Notes under the pieces: model-generated
Told to the model about the DNA's origin: nothing
The model's input: only the letters and a program-made list of their open reading frames with translations
Databases searched by the model: none
Assembly (NCBI RefSeq): GCF_000800805.1
Contig: NZ_CP010070.1
Location: 1,240,001-1,304,000, forward strand
DNA length: 64,000 nt
Origin: Candidatus Methanoplasma termitum
Lineage (GTDB): Archaea; Thermoplasmatota; Thermoplasmata; Methanomassiliicoccales; Methanomethylophilaceae
Direction: 5' to 3'
Shown here: positions 9,060 to 18,098 of the stretch, in pieces
Numbering within the stretch: the stretch's first letter is position 1
How the letters are laid out: every line of letters begins with the position of its first letter
Made by a program: the position numbers and the translations under genes

Positions 9060-10193
9060 ATGAAAATAGCGATCGGGATAGATGTGCATAAGGAAAAATG
9101 TGCGGCGTTTGCAGTGTACGCAGGCAAAGAAGAGCCGAGAAAGAAGAACCTGGATTTTTTGGAAAGATTCAACGCCGATTTCCGGAGGTTCCCTTCGGAC
9201 GCTGCGGGAATGGTAGGACTGACGAACCGTCTTCACGGTCAGGATGCGTATATTCTGATAGAGAATTCGACCAAGTCTCACGACGTCTATTGGATGCTGA
9301 CCAATCTCGGGTTCAGAGTGACGGTGGCCCATGCCGCCGACCTGTACAGGATAACCAGGTCCAAAACAAAGAACGATGATAACGACGCTGCTGAACTGGC
9401 GGGGTATATGCGCAGGCGGCTGATGGGGGAGATCGAGTTCGCCGTCGCCCATATGCCTTCGCGGGAGGTGCTGGTGCAGAGGGAATTGTGCAGGTTCGAT
9501 ATCAACGACAGGAACGATCTGACCGCTTTGAAAAAACAGATCAGATCCCATCTTCTGATAAGAGGAATGAAGCTGTCCCGCGATTACTCCGACATCACCT
9601 GTGTTCTTGCCCTCAGGGAGCTGAAGGCAACGGGGGACCACATTCTCATTCTGGATGCGGCGAAGGCCGAGAGTATCAAAGCGAGGAAGTCTCAGACGGA
9701 GAAGATGATCCGATACAGGATGGAAGGCAACAGGATGTTCGATATCGTTTGGTCGGTCCCCGGATTCGGTATCCTGTCTGCGGCGTATGTCACGTGCATG
9801 GCCGATGATATGACACGTTTCGTGGATGGGCGGGCATTCGCCGCATCTGCCGGTATAACTCCCAAACTTGACGAATCCGCCGACAGACCGAAGAACTGCG
9901 GGATCAGCCGCAGAGGGGACCCAGAACTCAGGAGGCTGTTGTGCCAGGCAACGTTCGTTCACATAAACCATGCGGACTCGTTCATATCCGAGAAATACAA
10001 ACGTCTGAAGGCCAACGGCAAACATCACAACGAGGCGTTGGTGGCATGTGCGAATTCCATGGCCCGTATGATCTGGGCCATGGTGACCCGGGACAGGAAG
10101 TATTCCGCAGACCCGACAGTGATGGCTGTGACAAGATATCTCGCCGATTCCGACGAGATAGAGGATGAGATGGAGGCAGCGCAGACAGAATGA
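9060..10193 (+). CDS. IS110-family DEDD transposase (copy 1)
   Basis: Recombinase of 377 aa that excises and inserts the element, in IS110 relatives guided by an element-encoded RNA. The N-terminal RuvC-like DEDD domain shows Asp8 (IGIDVH), Glu68 (ILIENS) and Asp106/Asp109 (KTKNDDNDAAELA). The C-terminal Transposase_20 domain shows VPGFGILSAAYVT and FAASAGITPKLDES, the region of the catalytic serine. Length and motif order are complete, so the enzyme is likely active. The ATG is preceded by GGAGGAGG. Both copies encode the same protein. Confidence 0.95.
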   Translation: MKIAIGIDVHKEKCAAFAVYAGKEEPRKKNLDFLERFNADFRRFPSDAAGMVGLTNRLHGQDAYILIENSTKSHDVYWMLTNLGFRVTVAHAADLYRITRSKTKNDDNDAAELAGYMRRRLMGEIEFAVAHMPSREVLVQRELCRFDINDRNDLTALKKQIRSHLLIRGMKLSRDYSDITCVLALRELKATGDHILILDAAKAESIKARKSQTEKMIRYRMEGNRMFDIVWSVPGFGILSAAYVTCMADDMTRFVDGRAFAASAGITPKLDESADRPKNCGISRRGDPELRRLLCQATFVHINHADSFISEKYKRLKANGKHHNEALVACANSMARMIWAMVTRDRKYSADPTVMAVTRYLADSDEIEDEMEAAQTE

Positions 10194-10261
10194 TCATGAA
10201 CGATCGGGATGCGGTGAAGCACAGCCGGACGGGAAAGGATGTCGGCTTCTTTTTGGCCTTC

Positions 10262-10507
10262 GTGGTCGCTTAGAAAATCGATACAGTATCGTCGGGCATA
10301 TCGGGAACGCGGAAATGGCCTTCGGGGCCGGGCAATAAATCGATGATGCGGAACTGCGGGGGACCCGACCGCATGGGTTAATGGATATCACAGACCGATG
10401 CCTCCACGGTCGGCATCGGAACATGGGGACGACCTTAGGTTGTTTTTATGGGTAGGATCAGCGGATGCGGTAACAACCTTTATCAAAAACGAGTGGCTAT
10501 AGTGGTG
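10262..10507 (+). ncRNA. Candidate bridge/seekRNA region of IS copy 1
   Basis: Noncoding right end of the element with several strong hairpins: GGCC/GGCC at 10317-10320 and 10326-10329, ATGCGG/CCGCAT at 10346-10351 and 10369-10374, CCGATGCC/GGCATCGG at 10395-10402 and 10412-10419, and AGGTTGTT/AACAACCT at 10437-10444 and 10472-10479. The 12 bases ATATCACAGACC at 10385-10396 are the exact reverse complement of 8932-8943 in the left end, as expected for a guide that recognises the element's own end. IS1111 relatives are known to encode such RNAs here. The RNA ends are not determined. Confidence 0.55.
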
Positions 10508-10525
10508 ACAGACCAACTTTTAATG
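10508..10525 (+). repeat. Right subterminal inverted repeat of IS copy 1
   Basis: ACAGACCAACTTTTAATG is the perfect inverted partner of 8921-8938. The identical block continues nine bases beyond it (to 10534). Confidence 0.85.
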
Positions 10526-10533
10526 GAATAAAT

Positions 10534-10585
10534 AAAGAAGACAAAGAAGGAGAAAGATCCCCTTTTGTTTGGAAAATGGTTATAA
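10534..10585 (+). pseudogene. Severed 3' end of the signal peptidase gene
   Basis: If the insertion sequence and one AAAT copy are removed, the signal peptidase frame continues straight across the junction: codon ATA formed from AT at 8912-8913 plus A at 10534, then lysine-rich codons reading KKTKKEKDPLLFGKWL and a TAA at 10583-10585. That makes a 304-aa ancestral protein with a 17-residue basic cytoplasmic tail instead of the present four residues. It ends 26 bp before the convergent end of the giant surface-protein gene. Confidence 0.7.
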
Positions 10586-10611
10586 TCCGTTTGAAACTGT
10601 CTGCGCGTCAT

Positions 10612-13600
10612 TTACTTAAGGACGATCTCCCTGTGCTCTCTCCTGTTCTCCATCGAGACCATCAGAGGCAGACCGACAGCTATGCGTCCGTCCTTGGCCG
10701 CCATGGTGATTGTGACCGTGGAGTCCTTCTTCGCGGGTATCCTGAGCTTTCCTCTGGAGTTCGAGGGCTTGATGCCGTTCTTTGTCTTGCCGTCATCGTT
10801 GTCCACTCTGAAGGTTATCGCCGCATCCTTCGTTGCTTCTCCTCCCATAGTTACCAGCAGGAACAGCCCTGATCTTACCCACAGCAGGAAGAACAGCAGC
10901 AACAGCAGGGCTATGATGATCAGCGGCACGATAATCCGCCAGTCGAAGTTATTGTGGCCGCCGATATCGCCGGGACCGCTGGTCGTGAAATACAGCTTCA
11001 GGTGCAGGGAGCTTCCGAGGTCGTTGAAGGTAAGCACGGAGCTTGTCTCAACATTCGGTGTCTCCCATTTGGCAAACTTATAGCCGTCTGCGGCGAACGC
11101 CCTTACCACAAGGTCGTCGCCTACCTGTAAGGTCACCGGTTCTGTGTATCTGATGAAGTTTCCGCCGTTCACGCTGTATTCTGCATATCCGTCACCCTGA
11201 ACGATATCGATCGTAAGAGTGATGTCGTTCTCTCCGGGACCTGACGCTACACTCTTCACCTGTATTGTGTGGTTGGACATCACGTTGGTAAAGGTGTATG
11301 AACCGTTGTTTATCTCAGTCTGCGTGAGACTGTAAAGGCCGTCTATCAGCACTTCGGTTATCTTATAGCCTTCCTTCGCCTTGAAGGTGAACGTCTGATT
11401 TTCGCCCTGTTGCACTTTGACCTTTCCGCTCGGAGTTATTGTGGAGCCTGAGTCGGCGGTAGCGGTGATGAAATAGAACTTCGGTCCGGTCTGGGTCTGT
11501 TCGAACACTGCCATTACGGTACCGGCGGAGCTAATCGTCACCGAGGGTGCGTTGCCTGTGATATCTCCCTGCCATCTTGTGAACTTATATCCAATGCCGG
11601 GGTTGGGCGTCAACGTGACCGTGGCGCCATCTGGGACATTTATCGTCTCGCTTGCGCCGACAGATCCGTCGCCGACCGTTCCCGTCACTATCTCATGTGT
11701 CACAGGATCTTCGTATGAGTACGTGACAGTGCCGCCCGGCCCTGTCTCGATAGTCAACTGATACGTTACGATCTCTTGCCTGAAATCAGCGGTGAGTGTA
11801 CCCCCTGAGCTCACTGACACAGATGAAGACCCTGTGGACAGAAGCCCCGACCAGAATACGAATGCATAACCTGCTGAGGCATCAGGTACGGCTGTGAGGT
11901 CGACCGTTTCGCCGTTGGGAATATTGAAGATTCCGTATCCGCCTGCACCCACCCATCCAGAAAGAGCCCTTATTCCCATTCCGTCATTGAATGAGTACGT
12001 CAGGTCCACACTTCCTCCGGAGGTGGCGTCGACCTCCAGCCTGTACGTATCGCTGAGCTTCATGAACAGCGCGGATATTTGTGTGTCATCCGTTACTGTC
12101 AGCGTCCATTCGCTGTTGATAATTCCATCCACAGCGGGATCGTTGCTGCCCCACGCAATGAATACATATCCTGAGTCGGGAGTAGCAAGTATTCTTACAT
12201 TATTGTCATTTGCCGGAACAACGACGTAGTCGCCGTCTGCATTGGCATCTGTTCCCTTCGGGTTGCCGTACTTATCATAGACTGGGAATGGAACGCCTAC
12301 GGAATCATAGACTGTAACACTTCCCATTCCACCATTCGGGAATGTGAAGGTCAGTCTGAGATCGCCTGTTATCACTATGCTGCCATTGACAGGAGTTATC
12401 ATTGTGATGTCTCCTGTTGTGTCGTCATATGTAAAGTCGGTTCCCAATGAAAGAACAGTGCCATTCATCATTATACTTACGCCCGTCGGCAGGTTGCCTG
12501 TTGAAGTAATGGTGAATGTGGGAGTGGTGTTCTCAATTGCAACATTGGGAATCACACTAAGAGAACCAACTGCTGTCACAGAATAATAGACGAGTGTCTT
12601 GTTGACAGGTGCTCCGTTTACAGTAACTGTAACACTTGTGTCGACACCATTTGCGTATATGCTGTAAGTGCCGTTGGGAAGTGCGGTGCCGTTGGCGAAG
12701 GTGCTGGAACCCGAGACCAGGGTGAACGTCGGTACCGTCCATGACGATCCGTCCAACGTCGCGGATACGGTGACGGCGTAGGTGTTCTCGGTCCAGGTTA
12801 GAGCGGCCGACGCGGAGGTCGTCGCGGATATAGTGAGCGTTATGGAATCCGTTGTCGCGGCGTTCGGGACGGGCGTCACGGTCCACGCCGTGGTGTGGCT
12901 GTAGTCGCCGCTGGGTGTGCCGGGCGTCACGGCTATTGTAACGTTATTGCCGTCGAGCACCGCCGCCGATCCCGTTCCCAGGGTTATGACCTTCGCTCCG
13001 TCCGCCGCCGGGTTAAGGGCTATGGTGGATGCGGAGGTCATCGTGACCCCGGATTCGGATACGGCGTAAGTGAGGGTGAAGTAATCCAGCGTTCTGTTGA
13101 CCGCCGCGCCGCTGACCGTTATTGTCTGTCCGGTGTCGAAGCCGTTCGCGTATATGCTGTAAGTGCCGTTGGGAAGTGCGGTGCCGTTGGCGAAGGTGCT
13201 GGAACCCGAGACCAGGGTGAACGTCGGTACCGTCCATGACGATCCGTCCAACGTCGCGGATACGGTGACGGCGTAGGTGTTCTCGGTCCAGGTGAGAGCG
13301 GCCGACGCGGAGGTCGTCGCGGATATAGTGAGCGTTATGGAATCCGTTGTCGCGGCGTTCGGGACGGGCGTCACGGTCCACGCCGTGGTGTGGCTGTAGT
13401 CGCCGCTGGGTGTGCCGGGCGTCACGGCTATTGTAACGTTATTTCCGTCGAGCACCGCCGCCGATCCGGTCCCCAGGGTTATGACCTTCGCTCCGTCCGC
13501 CGCCGGGTTAAGGGCTATGGTGGATGCGGAGGTCATCGTGACCCCGGATTCGGATACGGCGTAAGTGAGGGTGAAGTAATCCAGCGTTCTGTTGACCGCC

Positions 13601-16600
13601 GCGCCGCTGACCGTTATTGTCTGTCCGGTGTCGAAGCCGTTCGCGTATATGCTGTAAGTGCCGTTGGGAAGTGCGGTGCCGTTGGCGAAGGTGCTGGAAC
13701 CCGAGACCAGGGTGAACGTCGGTACCGTCCATGACGATCCGTCCAACGTCGCGGATACGGTGACGGCGTAGGTGTTCTCGGTCCAGGTGAGAGCGGCCGA
13801 CGCGGAGGTCGTCGCGGATATAGTGAGCGTTATGGAATCCGTTGTCGCGGCGTTCGGGACGGGCGTCACGGTCCACGCCGTGGTGTGGCTGTAGTCGCCG
13901 CTGGGTGTGCCGGGCGTCACGGCTATTGTAACGTTATTGCCGTCGAGCACCGCCGCCGATCCCGTTCCCAGGGTTATGACCTTCGCTCCGTCCGCCGCCG
14001 GGTTAAGGGCTATGGTGGATGCGGAGGTCATCGTGACCCCGGATTCGGATACGGCGTAAGTGAGGGTGAAGTAATCCAGCGTTCTGTTGACCGCCGCGCC
14101 GCTGACCGTTATTGTCTGTCCGGTGTCGAAGCCGTTCGCGTATATGCTGTAAGTGCCGTTGGGAAGTGCGGTGCCGTTGGCGAAGGTGCTGGAACCCGAG
14201 ACCAGGGTGAACGTCGGTACCGTCCATGACGATCCGTCGAGGGTCGCGGATACGGTGACGGCGTAGGTGTTCTCGGTCCAGGTTAGAGCGGCCGACGCGG
14301 AGGTCGTCGCGGATATAGTGAGCGTTATGGAATCCGTTGTCGCGGCGTTCGGGACGGGCGTCACGGTCCACGCCGTGGTGTGGCTGTAGTCGCCGCTGGG
14401 TGTGCCGGGCGTCACGGCTATTGTAACGTTATTGCCGTCGAGCACCGCCGCCGATCCGGTCCCCAGGGTTATGACCTTCGCTCCGTCCGCCGCCGGGTTA
14501 AGGGCTATGGTGGATGCGGAGGTCATCGTGACCCCGGATTCGGATACGGCGTAAGTGAGGGTGAAGTAATCCAGCGTTCTGTTGACCGCCGCGCCGCTGA
14601 CCGTTATTGTCTGTCCGGTGTCGAAGCCGTTCGCGTATATGCTGTAAGTGCCGTTGAGCAGTGCGGTGCCGTTGAGAAATGTATTCAAACCGTTCGAAGC
14701 GAAGACCAGCGTGAATATCGGTTCCGATCCGTCGTTCCATGCCATTCCATCGAGGGTCGCATCTATGTTGACCATATATGTGCCAGCTGTCCACGTCAGA
14801 TCGGCTGACACGTCTGTTACTTCGGTCACATTGGTGAGGGTCAGTGTATTACTAACCTCGCTGTCCGGGACGGTGTTGACCGTCCATGCGATGCGGTATC
14901 CATAGTCCCCGCCGGGGTCGCCGGGCGTCACTGTTATGACGACATCGCTTCCATATTGCACCGCAACTGTGCCGGCATCGATGATTATCACATCATTCCC
15001 TGTCGCACTGATGGTTGAATCAATGGTCATCGTAATGTTATCGGTGACCGAGAATGTCACCTCATAGAATGCTGCTATGACAACGTCACCATCAACGAGA
15101 ATGGAAATATCGACGTCTCCGGTTGAATTATCATACGTGAACTCACTGTTCAGAAGCTTTCTGCCTCCCATGATAACCGCAACGTTAACGGGCAGATCCG
15201 AACCATCCATTGTTGAAAGGACCATAGTCTGAGGGATCTCGCCATAGACCGCCTTATCGGGATCGACCGCGACTTCGCCCTCTCCGATAAATCCAGTGTC
15301 GACTTCCAGAGCCGCCGGCCCCAATACAGATACGGTCGCAAGCACATAAAGCGTGTTGGGATCTGACGTCACAGATCCGCTGAGTCCCGGTGCTGTCACT
15401 ACCGCATGATACATATTGCCGCTGTCTGTGCCGATCACCGGCGACAGAGTGAATCTTGCATCTACGGCGCCCGGAATGTTAGTCCATGATGACCCGCCGT
15501 CTGTGCTTACTTGCCATTGATATTGGGGCGTCTGCCCCAAGGTTGCCGGAGTCAGGGCCGAATCGACCCAGAATGTTACCTGCCCGCCCACGACCTGATA
15601 CTGAGCGTACTGCGGATCGATCTGATTATAGTAATTCGAGTTCGGGTCAATGGAGATATTCATATTCGTCGGACTGTCGGGATTTGTATCGAGAGAAACC
15701 GTTTGGACGAATGCTTGGAGAATAGGGTATCCATCATTCAATATGGGACCGCCGCCCGTGCCGTCCGTTATTGTCCATATACTGTTGAAATTCCATCCGC
15801 TTACTGTGCCTGCTCCGTTCGTAGCGCCTGTCCATGTCCCAGTAAAGTATATCGAGTTGCCGGGAATCGGAGCGAGTGCATTAACCAGGTACGGCCTCAT
15901 TTGAGTAGTGTTGTACCGAGCGGAAGTCTGAACATAAGTGGCATTCTTCGCCGGGTTGGGTGTTCCCGGATCCGGATGTATTGTGACACCGGCAACGTTT
16001 GTATACAATGTGGCAGAGGCCGTATCGAGGGAATAACAGCTGAAGAATGTCGTACCGTTATTGACTGTGGCGCTATTAAGTCCGATCATCCCGCCGCTCG
16101 ACGAACTCGGCCCGGTCGTGGTCAGCGTGCCGATGTTGTAGCAGTTAGACATTATAAGATTCGATGTCGAGCCTGTAGCTGTACCTACCATTCCTCCGGT
16201 CGCTCTTTCATTCGCTGCACTGGTACCGGTAGAGGTTATGTGGCCGGTATTGTAACAATCCATTATTCTGCAAGAGGTATAGTCCAATTCTCCGACAATA
16301 CCGCCAGCATAGATATTGAATTGCGAGTTCGCATAGATGTCTCCGGCATTGTAACACTGTTGGATCAACGGAGTCGGCCTGACGTTCTTACTCGTTGACG
16401 CTATCTCGCCGACTATGCCGCCTACTTGTGTCGAGCCGTTGTTGCCGCCCACCAAGAAAAATTGATTATCGAGATATCCTGAATTATAACATCTGTAGAT
16501 CGTTATTGATGCTGTCGCCGCCACACCATCCATTTCCATGAATCCTACTATGCCGCCGACACGCGTATCACGATACGTTGACTTGCCTGTAACAAAGCCT

Positions 16601-17742
16601 GTATTGAATGAATTATCTATTGTGAAAGGTGATACTCTTGGGTTTACGTAACCTGCGATCCCTCCGGTGTAGATCATATCCTGACCTGTGCCGGCAGCAT
16701 TCGATACGCAGAAGACATGACCGGAGTTGTTGCATCCGCTTATCGAAGAAAAACGCGTACACCCTATTATTCCGCCTCCGGCGACGTTTGTACCGTTGGC
16801 GGTCAAGGCAACGACCCTGCCGCCGTTCCAGTTGTCTGTGATGGTGGATGACGGTGTCGAGGCTGTGCCGGTACTGTCTGTTCCTATTATTCCTCCGGCA
16901 CATCCCATACCTGCACCGTTGTCCGCCATTGAAACGAAGATGGAGTTATGGCAGTTGGTTATCGTTGATCCGAGAGAAACACCGACTATGCCCCCCGAGT
17001 ACGCCAGCACCTGTGATGCCGCGAAGGACCAACCCTCTCCGTTCCTGTCCAGGACCGTCCCTACGTTCGATATCGTCGCAGTAGAACTTGCGTATGCAAA
17101 TAGGCCGCTGACCGCAAGCGTTGGATTATACACTGCGGCGTCCAGCCCGTATATTGAATGGCTGTCGCCGTCAAACTTACCGGAGAAAGGAGTAGAAGCC
17201 GTACCGATCGGTGTGAAGTTACCGTTACTGTTGAAGGTTAGATTCAGCACATTTCCGGCAACCCCCGCAGGAAAGGTCGTATATCTTGCGAGTGCGAATG
17301 GTTCTTGGGGGCCTCCTGTGTTCAGCATCCCCCCTATCATCAGAGTGTAATCTCCGGTCATGACAGTGTTTAGTGTCGCTGTGTTGCCAACGAAACTGCC
17401 CATTTGCGAGTTTACTCCGACACTTCCGCTTGCGACCGAGACGCCTGGATCGTGGAATGTGAGCGTAACTGTCAGATTGGTGCTTCCGTCGAAGTAAGCA
17501 ACTATGTCAACATCGTAACCTCCGTTCAGATCGTCCCCGGGGCCGAAGAATATGTCGTTGGCGAGATAGTACGTCCCGTTTAGATTACTTGAAATGTTCT
17601 GTAGATCCTGTGGCGTCTTTATCGGAGTACCGACCTGCGCTCCGTAGCTTGTACTTCCATGTCCGTTTAATTCAATGGGTATTATAGCTGCAATCAACAG
17701 GACCGATACAGCCAACAGCGCTAACCTGCTTCGCTCCATCAT
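10612..17742 (-). CDS. Giant repeat-containing cell-surface protein 1 (2376 aa)
   Basis: A secreted, membrane-anchored surface protein, probably an adhesin-like protein; its ligand is unknown. Residues 1-30 are a signal peptide (MMERSRLALLAVSVLLIAA). Residues about 230-560 hold many GLUG-like motifs of the form GGIVG...YNTG. An Ig-like segment with QYQWQVSTDGG follows near 760-830. Residues about 1037-1696 are four near-identical 165-aa repeats. Residues about 1914-2110 contain InlB B-repeat-like units ending in WxG and F. One transmembrane helix lies at about 2263-2290, followed by an 85-residue Lys/Arg-rich tail predicted to be inside the cell. GAGAGG precedes a tandem ATG-ATG start. It is a paralogue of the next gene. 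Confidence 0.85.
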   Translation of the reverse strand: MMERSRLALLAVSVLLIAAIIPIELNGHGSTSYGAQVGTPIKTPQDLQNISSNLNGTYYLANDIFFGPGDDLNGGYDVDIVAYFDGSTNLTVTLTFHDPGVSVASGSVGVNSQMGSFVGNTATLNTVMTGDYTLMIGGMLNTGGPQEPFALARYTTFPAGVAGNVLNLTFNSNGNFTPIGTASTPFSGKFDGDSHSIYGLDAAVYNPTLAVSGLFAYASSTATISNVGTVLDRNGEGWSFAASQVLAYSGGIVGVSLGSTITNCHNSIFVSMADNGAGMGCAGGIIGTDSTGTASTPSSTITDNWNGGRVVALTANGTNVAGGGIIGCTRFSSISGCNNSGHVFCVSNAAGTGQDMIYTGGIAGYVNPRVSPFTIDNSFNTGFVTGKSTYRDTRVGGIVGFMEMDGVAATASITIYRCYNSGYLDNQFFLVGGNNGSTQVGGIVGEIASTSKNVRPTPLIQQCYNAGDIYANSQFNIYAGGIVGELDYTSCRIMDCYNTGHITSTGTSAANERATGGMVGTATGSTSNLIMSNCYNIGTLTTTGPSSSSGGMIGLNSATVNNGTTFFSCYSLDTASATLYTNVAGVTIHPDPGTPNPAKNATYVQTSARYNTTQMRPYLVNALAPIPGNSIYFTGTWTGATNGAGTVSGWNFNSIWTITDGTGGGPILNDGYPILQAFVQTVSLDTNPDSPTNMNISIDPNSNYYNQIDPQYAQYQVVGGQVTFWVDSALTPATLGQTPQYQWQVSTDGGSSWTNIPGAVDARFTLSPVIGTDSGNMYHAVVTAPGLSGSVTSDPNTLYVLATVSVLGPAALEVDTGFIGEGEVAVDPDKAVYGEIPQTMVLSTMDGSDLPVNVAVIMGGRKLLNSEFTYDNSTGDVDISILVDGDVVIAAFYEVTFSVTDNITMTIDSTISATGNDVIIIDAGTVAVQYGSDVVITVTPGDPGGDYGYRIAWTVNTVPDSEVSNTLTLTNVTEVTDVSADLTWTAGTYMVNIDATLDGMAWNDGSEPIFTLVFASNGLNTFLNGTALLNGTYSIYANGFDTGQTITVSGAAVNRTLDYFTLTYAVSESGVTMTSASTIALNPAADGAKVITLGTGSAAVLDGNNVTIAVTPGTPSGDYSHTTAWTVTPVPNAATTDSITLTISATTSASAALTWTENTYAVTVSATLDGSSWTVPTFTLVSGSSTFANGTALPNGTYSIYANGFDTGQTITVSGAAVNRTLDYFTLTYAVSESGVTMTSASTIALNPAADGAKVITLGTGSAAVLDGNNVTIAVTPGTPSGDYSHTTAWTVTPVPNAATTDSITLTISATTSASAALTWTENTYAVTVSATLDGSSWTVPTFTLVSGSSTFANGTALPNGTYSIYANGFDTGQTITVSGAAVNRTLDYFTLTYAVSESGVTMTSASTIALNPAADGAKVITLGTGSAAVLDGNNVTIAVTPGTPSGDYSHTTAWTVTPVPNAATTDSITLTISATTSASAALTWTENTYAVTVSATLDGSSWTVPTFTLVSGSSTFANGTALPNGTYSIYANGFDTGQTITVSGAAVNRTLDYFTLTYAVSESGVTMTSASTIALNPAADGAKVITLGTGSAAVLDGNNVTIAVTPGTPSGDYSHTTAWTVTPVPNAATTDSITLTISATTSASAALTWTENTYAVTVSATLDGSSWTVPTFTLVSGSSTFANGTALPNGTYSIYANGVDTSVTVTVNGAPVNKTLVYYSVTAVGSLSVIPNVAIENTTPTFTITSTGNLPTGVSIMMNGTVLSLGTDFTYDDTTGDITMITPVNGSIVITGDLRLTFTFPNGGMGSVTVYDSVGVPFPVYDKYGNPKGTDANADGDYVVVPANDNNVRILATPDSGYVFIAWGSNDPAVDGIINSEWTLTVTDDTQISALFMKLSDTYRLEVDATSGGSVDLTYSFNDGMGIRALSGWVGAGGYGIFNIPNGETVDLTAVPDASAGYAFVFWSGLLSTGSSSVSVSSGGTLTADFRQEIVTYQLTIETGPGGTVTYSYEDPVTHEIVTGTVGDGSVGASETINVPDGATVTLTPNPGIGYKFTRWQGDITGNAPSVTISSAGTVMAVFEQTQTGPKFYFITATADSGSTITPSGKVKVQQGENQTFTFKAKEGYKITEVLIDGLYSLTQTEINNGSYTFTNVMSNHTIQVKSVASGPGENDITLTIDIVQGDGYAEYSVNGGNFIRYTEPVTLQVGDDLVVRAFAADGYKFAKWETPNVETSSVLTFNDLGSSLHLKLYFTTSGPGDIGGHNNFDWRIIVPLIIIALLLLLFFLLWVRSGLFLLVTMGGEATKDAAITFRVDNDDGKTKNGIKPSNSRGKLRIPAKKDSTVTITMAAKDGRIAVGLPLMVSMENRREHREIVLK
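12653..14632 (-). repeat. Four 495-bp tandem repeats inside surface protein gene 1
   Basis: Units span 12653-13147, 13148-13642, 13643-14137 and 14138-14632, each encoding 165 residues with no frame change; a diverged partial unit continues to about 14750. Only a few bases differ between units. One marker alternates along the array (CCCGTTCCC, CCGGTCCCC, CCCGTTCCC, CCGGTCCCC near 12971, 13467, 13962 and 14457), which suggests duplication of a two-unit block. This is a protein-coding satellite, not a CRISPR. Confidence 0.92.
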
Positions 17743-18098
17743 ATTAATCTGCCTCTCACGCTATTGAAAAAATTCTGCAGCGTACGCTTGATATATAGAA
17801 TAGATAATATTTATATTAGTATTATTAACCCAAATTTTTTTACTTAGAATAAATTAAATAATCCTGTACGCCGCCTGTAAAGAAAAAAATAGATCTGGGG
17901 CTATTCGAGAGCATCCATATATATGCTCACCTTGTGTCGGAATATTTAACTGGTTCTTCGACAGAATGAATTATGGCTGCATAGGAGGCAGAATGCTACG
18001 CAGAGAGACTTTTTTCCTAGTGAAGTTGCCGTAAAGGGTCGTGCATTGACTGTGCAACGCTGAGAAGATCATTCACGGTGAACGGACAATGATCGCCG
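17743..18098. other. Intergenic region between the two surface-protein genes
   Basis: This 356-bp AT-rich stretch holds the promoter of surface protein 1: minus-strand CTATATATCAAG around 17787-17799 is a good TATA element about 50 bp upstream of its start. Nothing larger is coding. A 13-codon plus-strand ORF with a strong ribosome site lies at 17993-18034, and a small hairpin GAGCAT/ATGCTC is at 17909-17914 and 17923-17928. Confidence 0.5.

Larger units (their letters stand above)
8910..10534 (+). mobile_element. IS110-family (IS1111-like) insertion sequence, copy 1
   Basis: A block of 1625 bp that I find identical to 22890-24514. It holds one DEDD transposase gene, an 18-bp perfect inverted repeat lying slightly inside the ends (8921-8938 and 10508-10525), and a long noncoding right end of about 315 bp before the right repeat. 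Subterminal repeats and a right-end noncoding region are features of the IS1111 subgroup of IS110. The block is flanked by AAAT at 8910-8913 and 10530-10533, so the element proper is about 1.62 kb. It is inserted in the last codons of the signal peptidase gene. Confidence 0.9.

Noticed and set aside
8943-10028. Long open frame (361 codons) antisense to the transposase, repeated at 22923-24008
   Set aside because: It mirrors the transposase codons, has no ribosome site and no family features; a shadow of a GC-rich gene.
12653-14632. CRISPR array
   Set aside because: Units are 495 bp, contiguous and protein-coding, with no spacers and no cas genes.
12895-14808. Several plus-strand ORFs of about 114 codons, one per 495-bp repeat
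   Set aside because: They repeat only because the underlying coding repeats do; Arg/Gly-rich shadow composition, antisense to the surface-protein gene.
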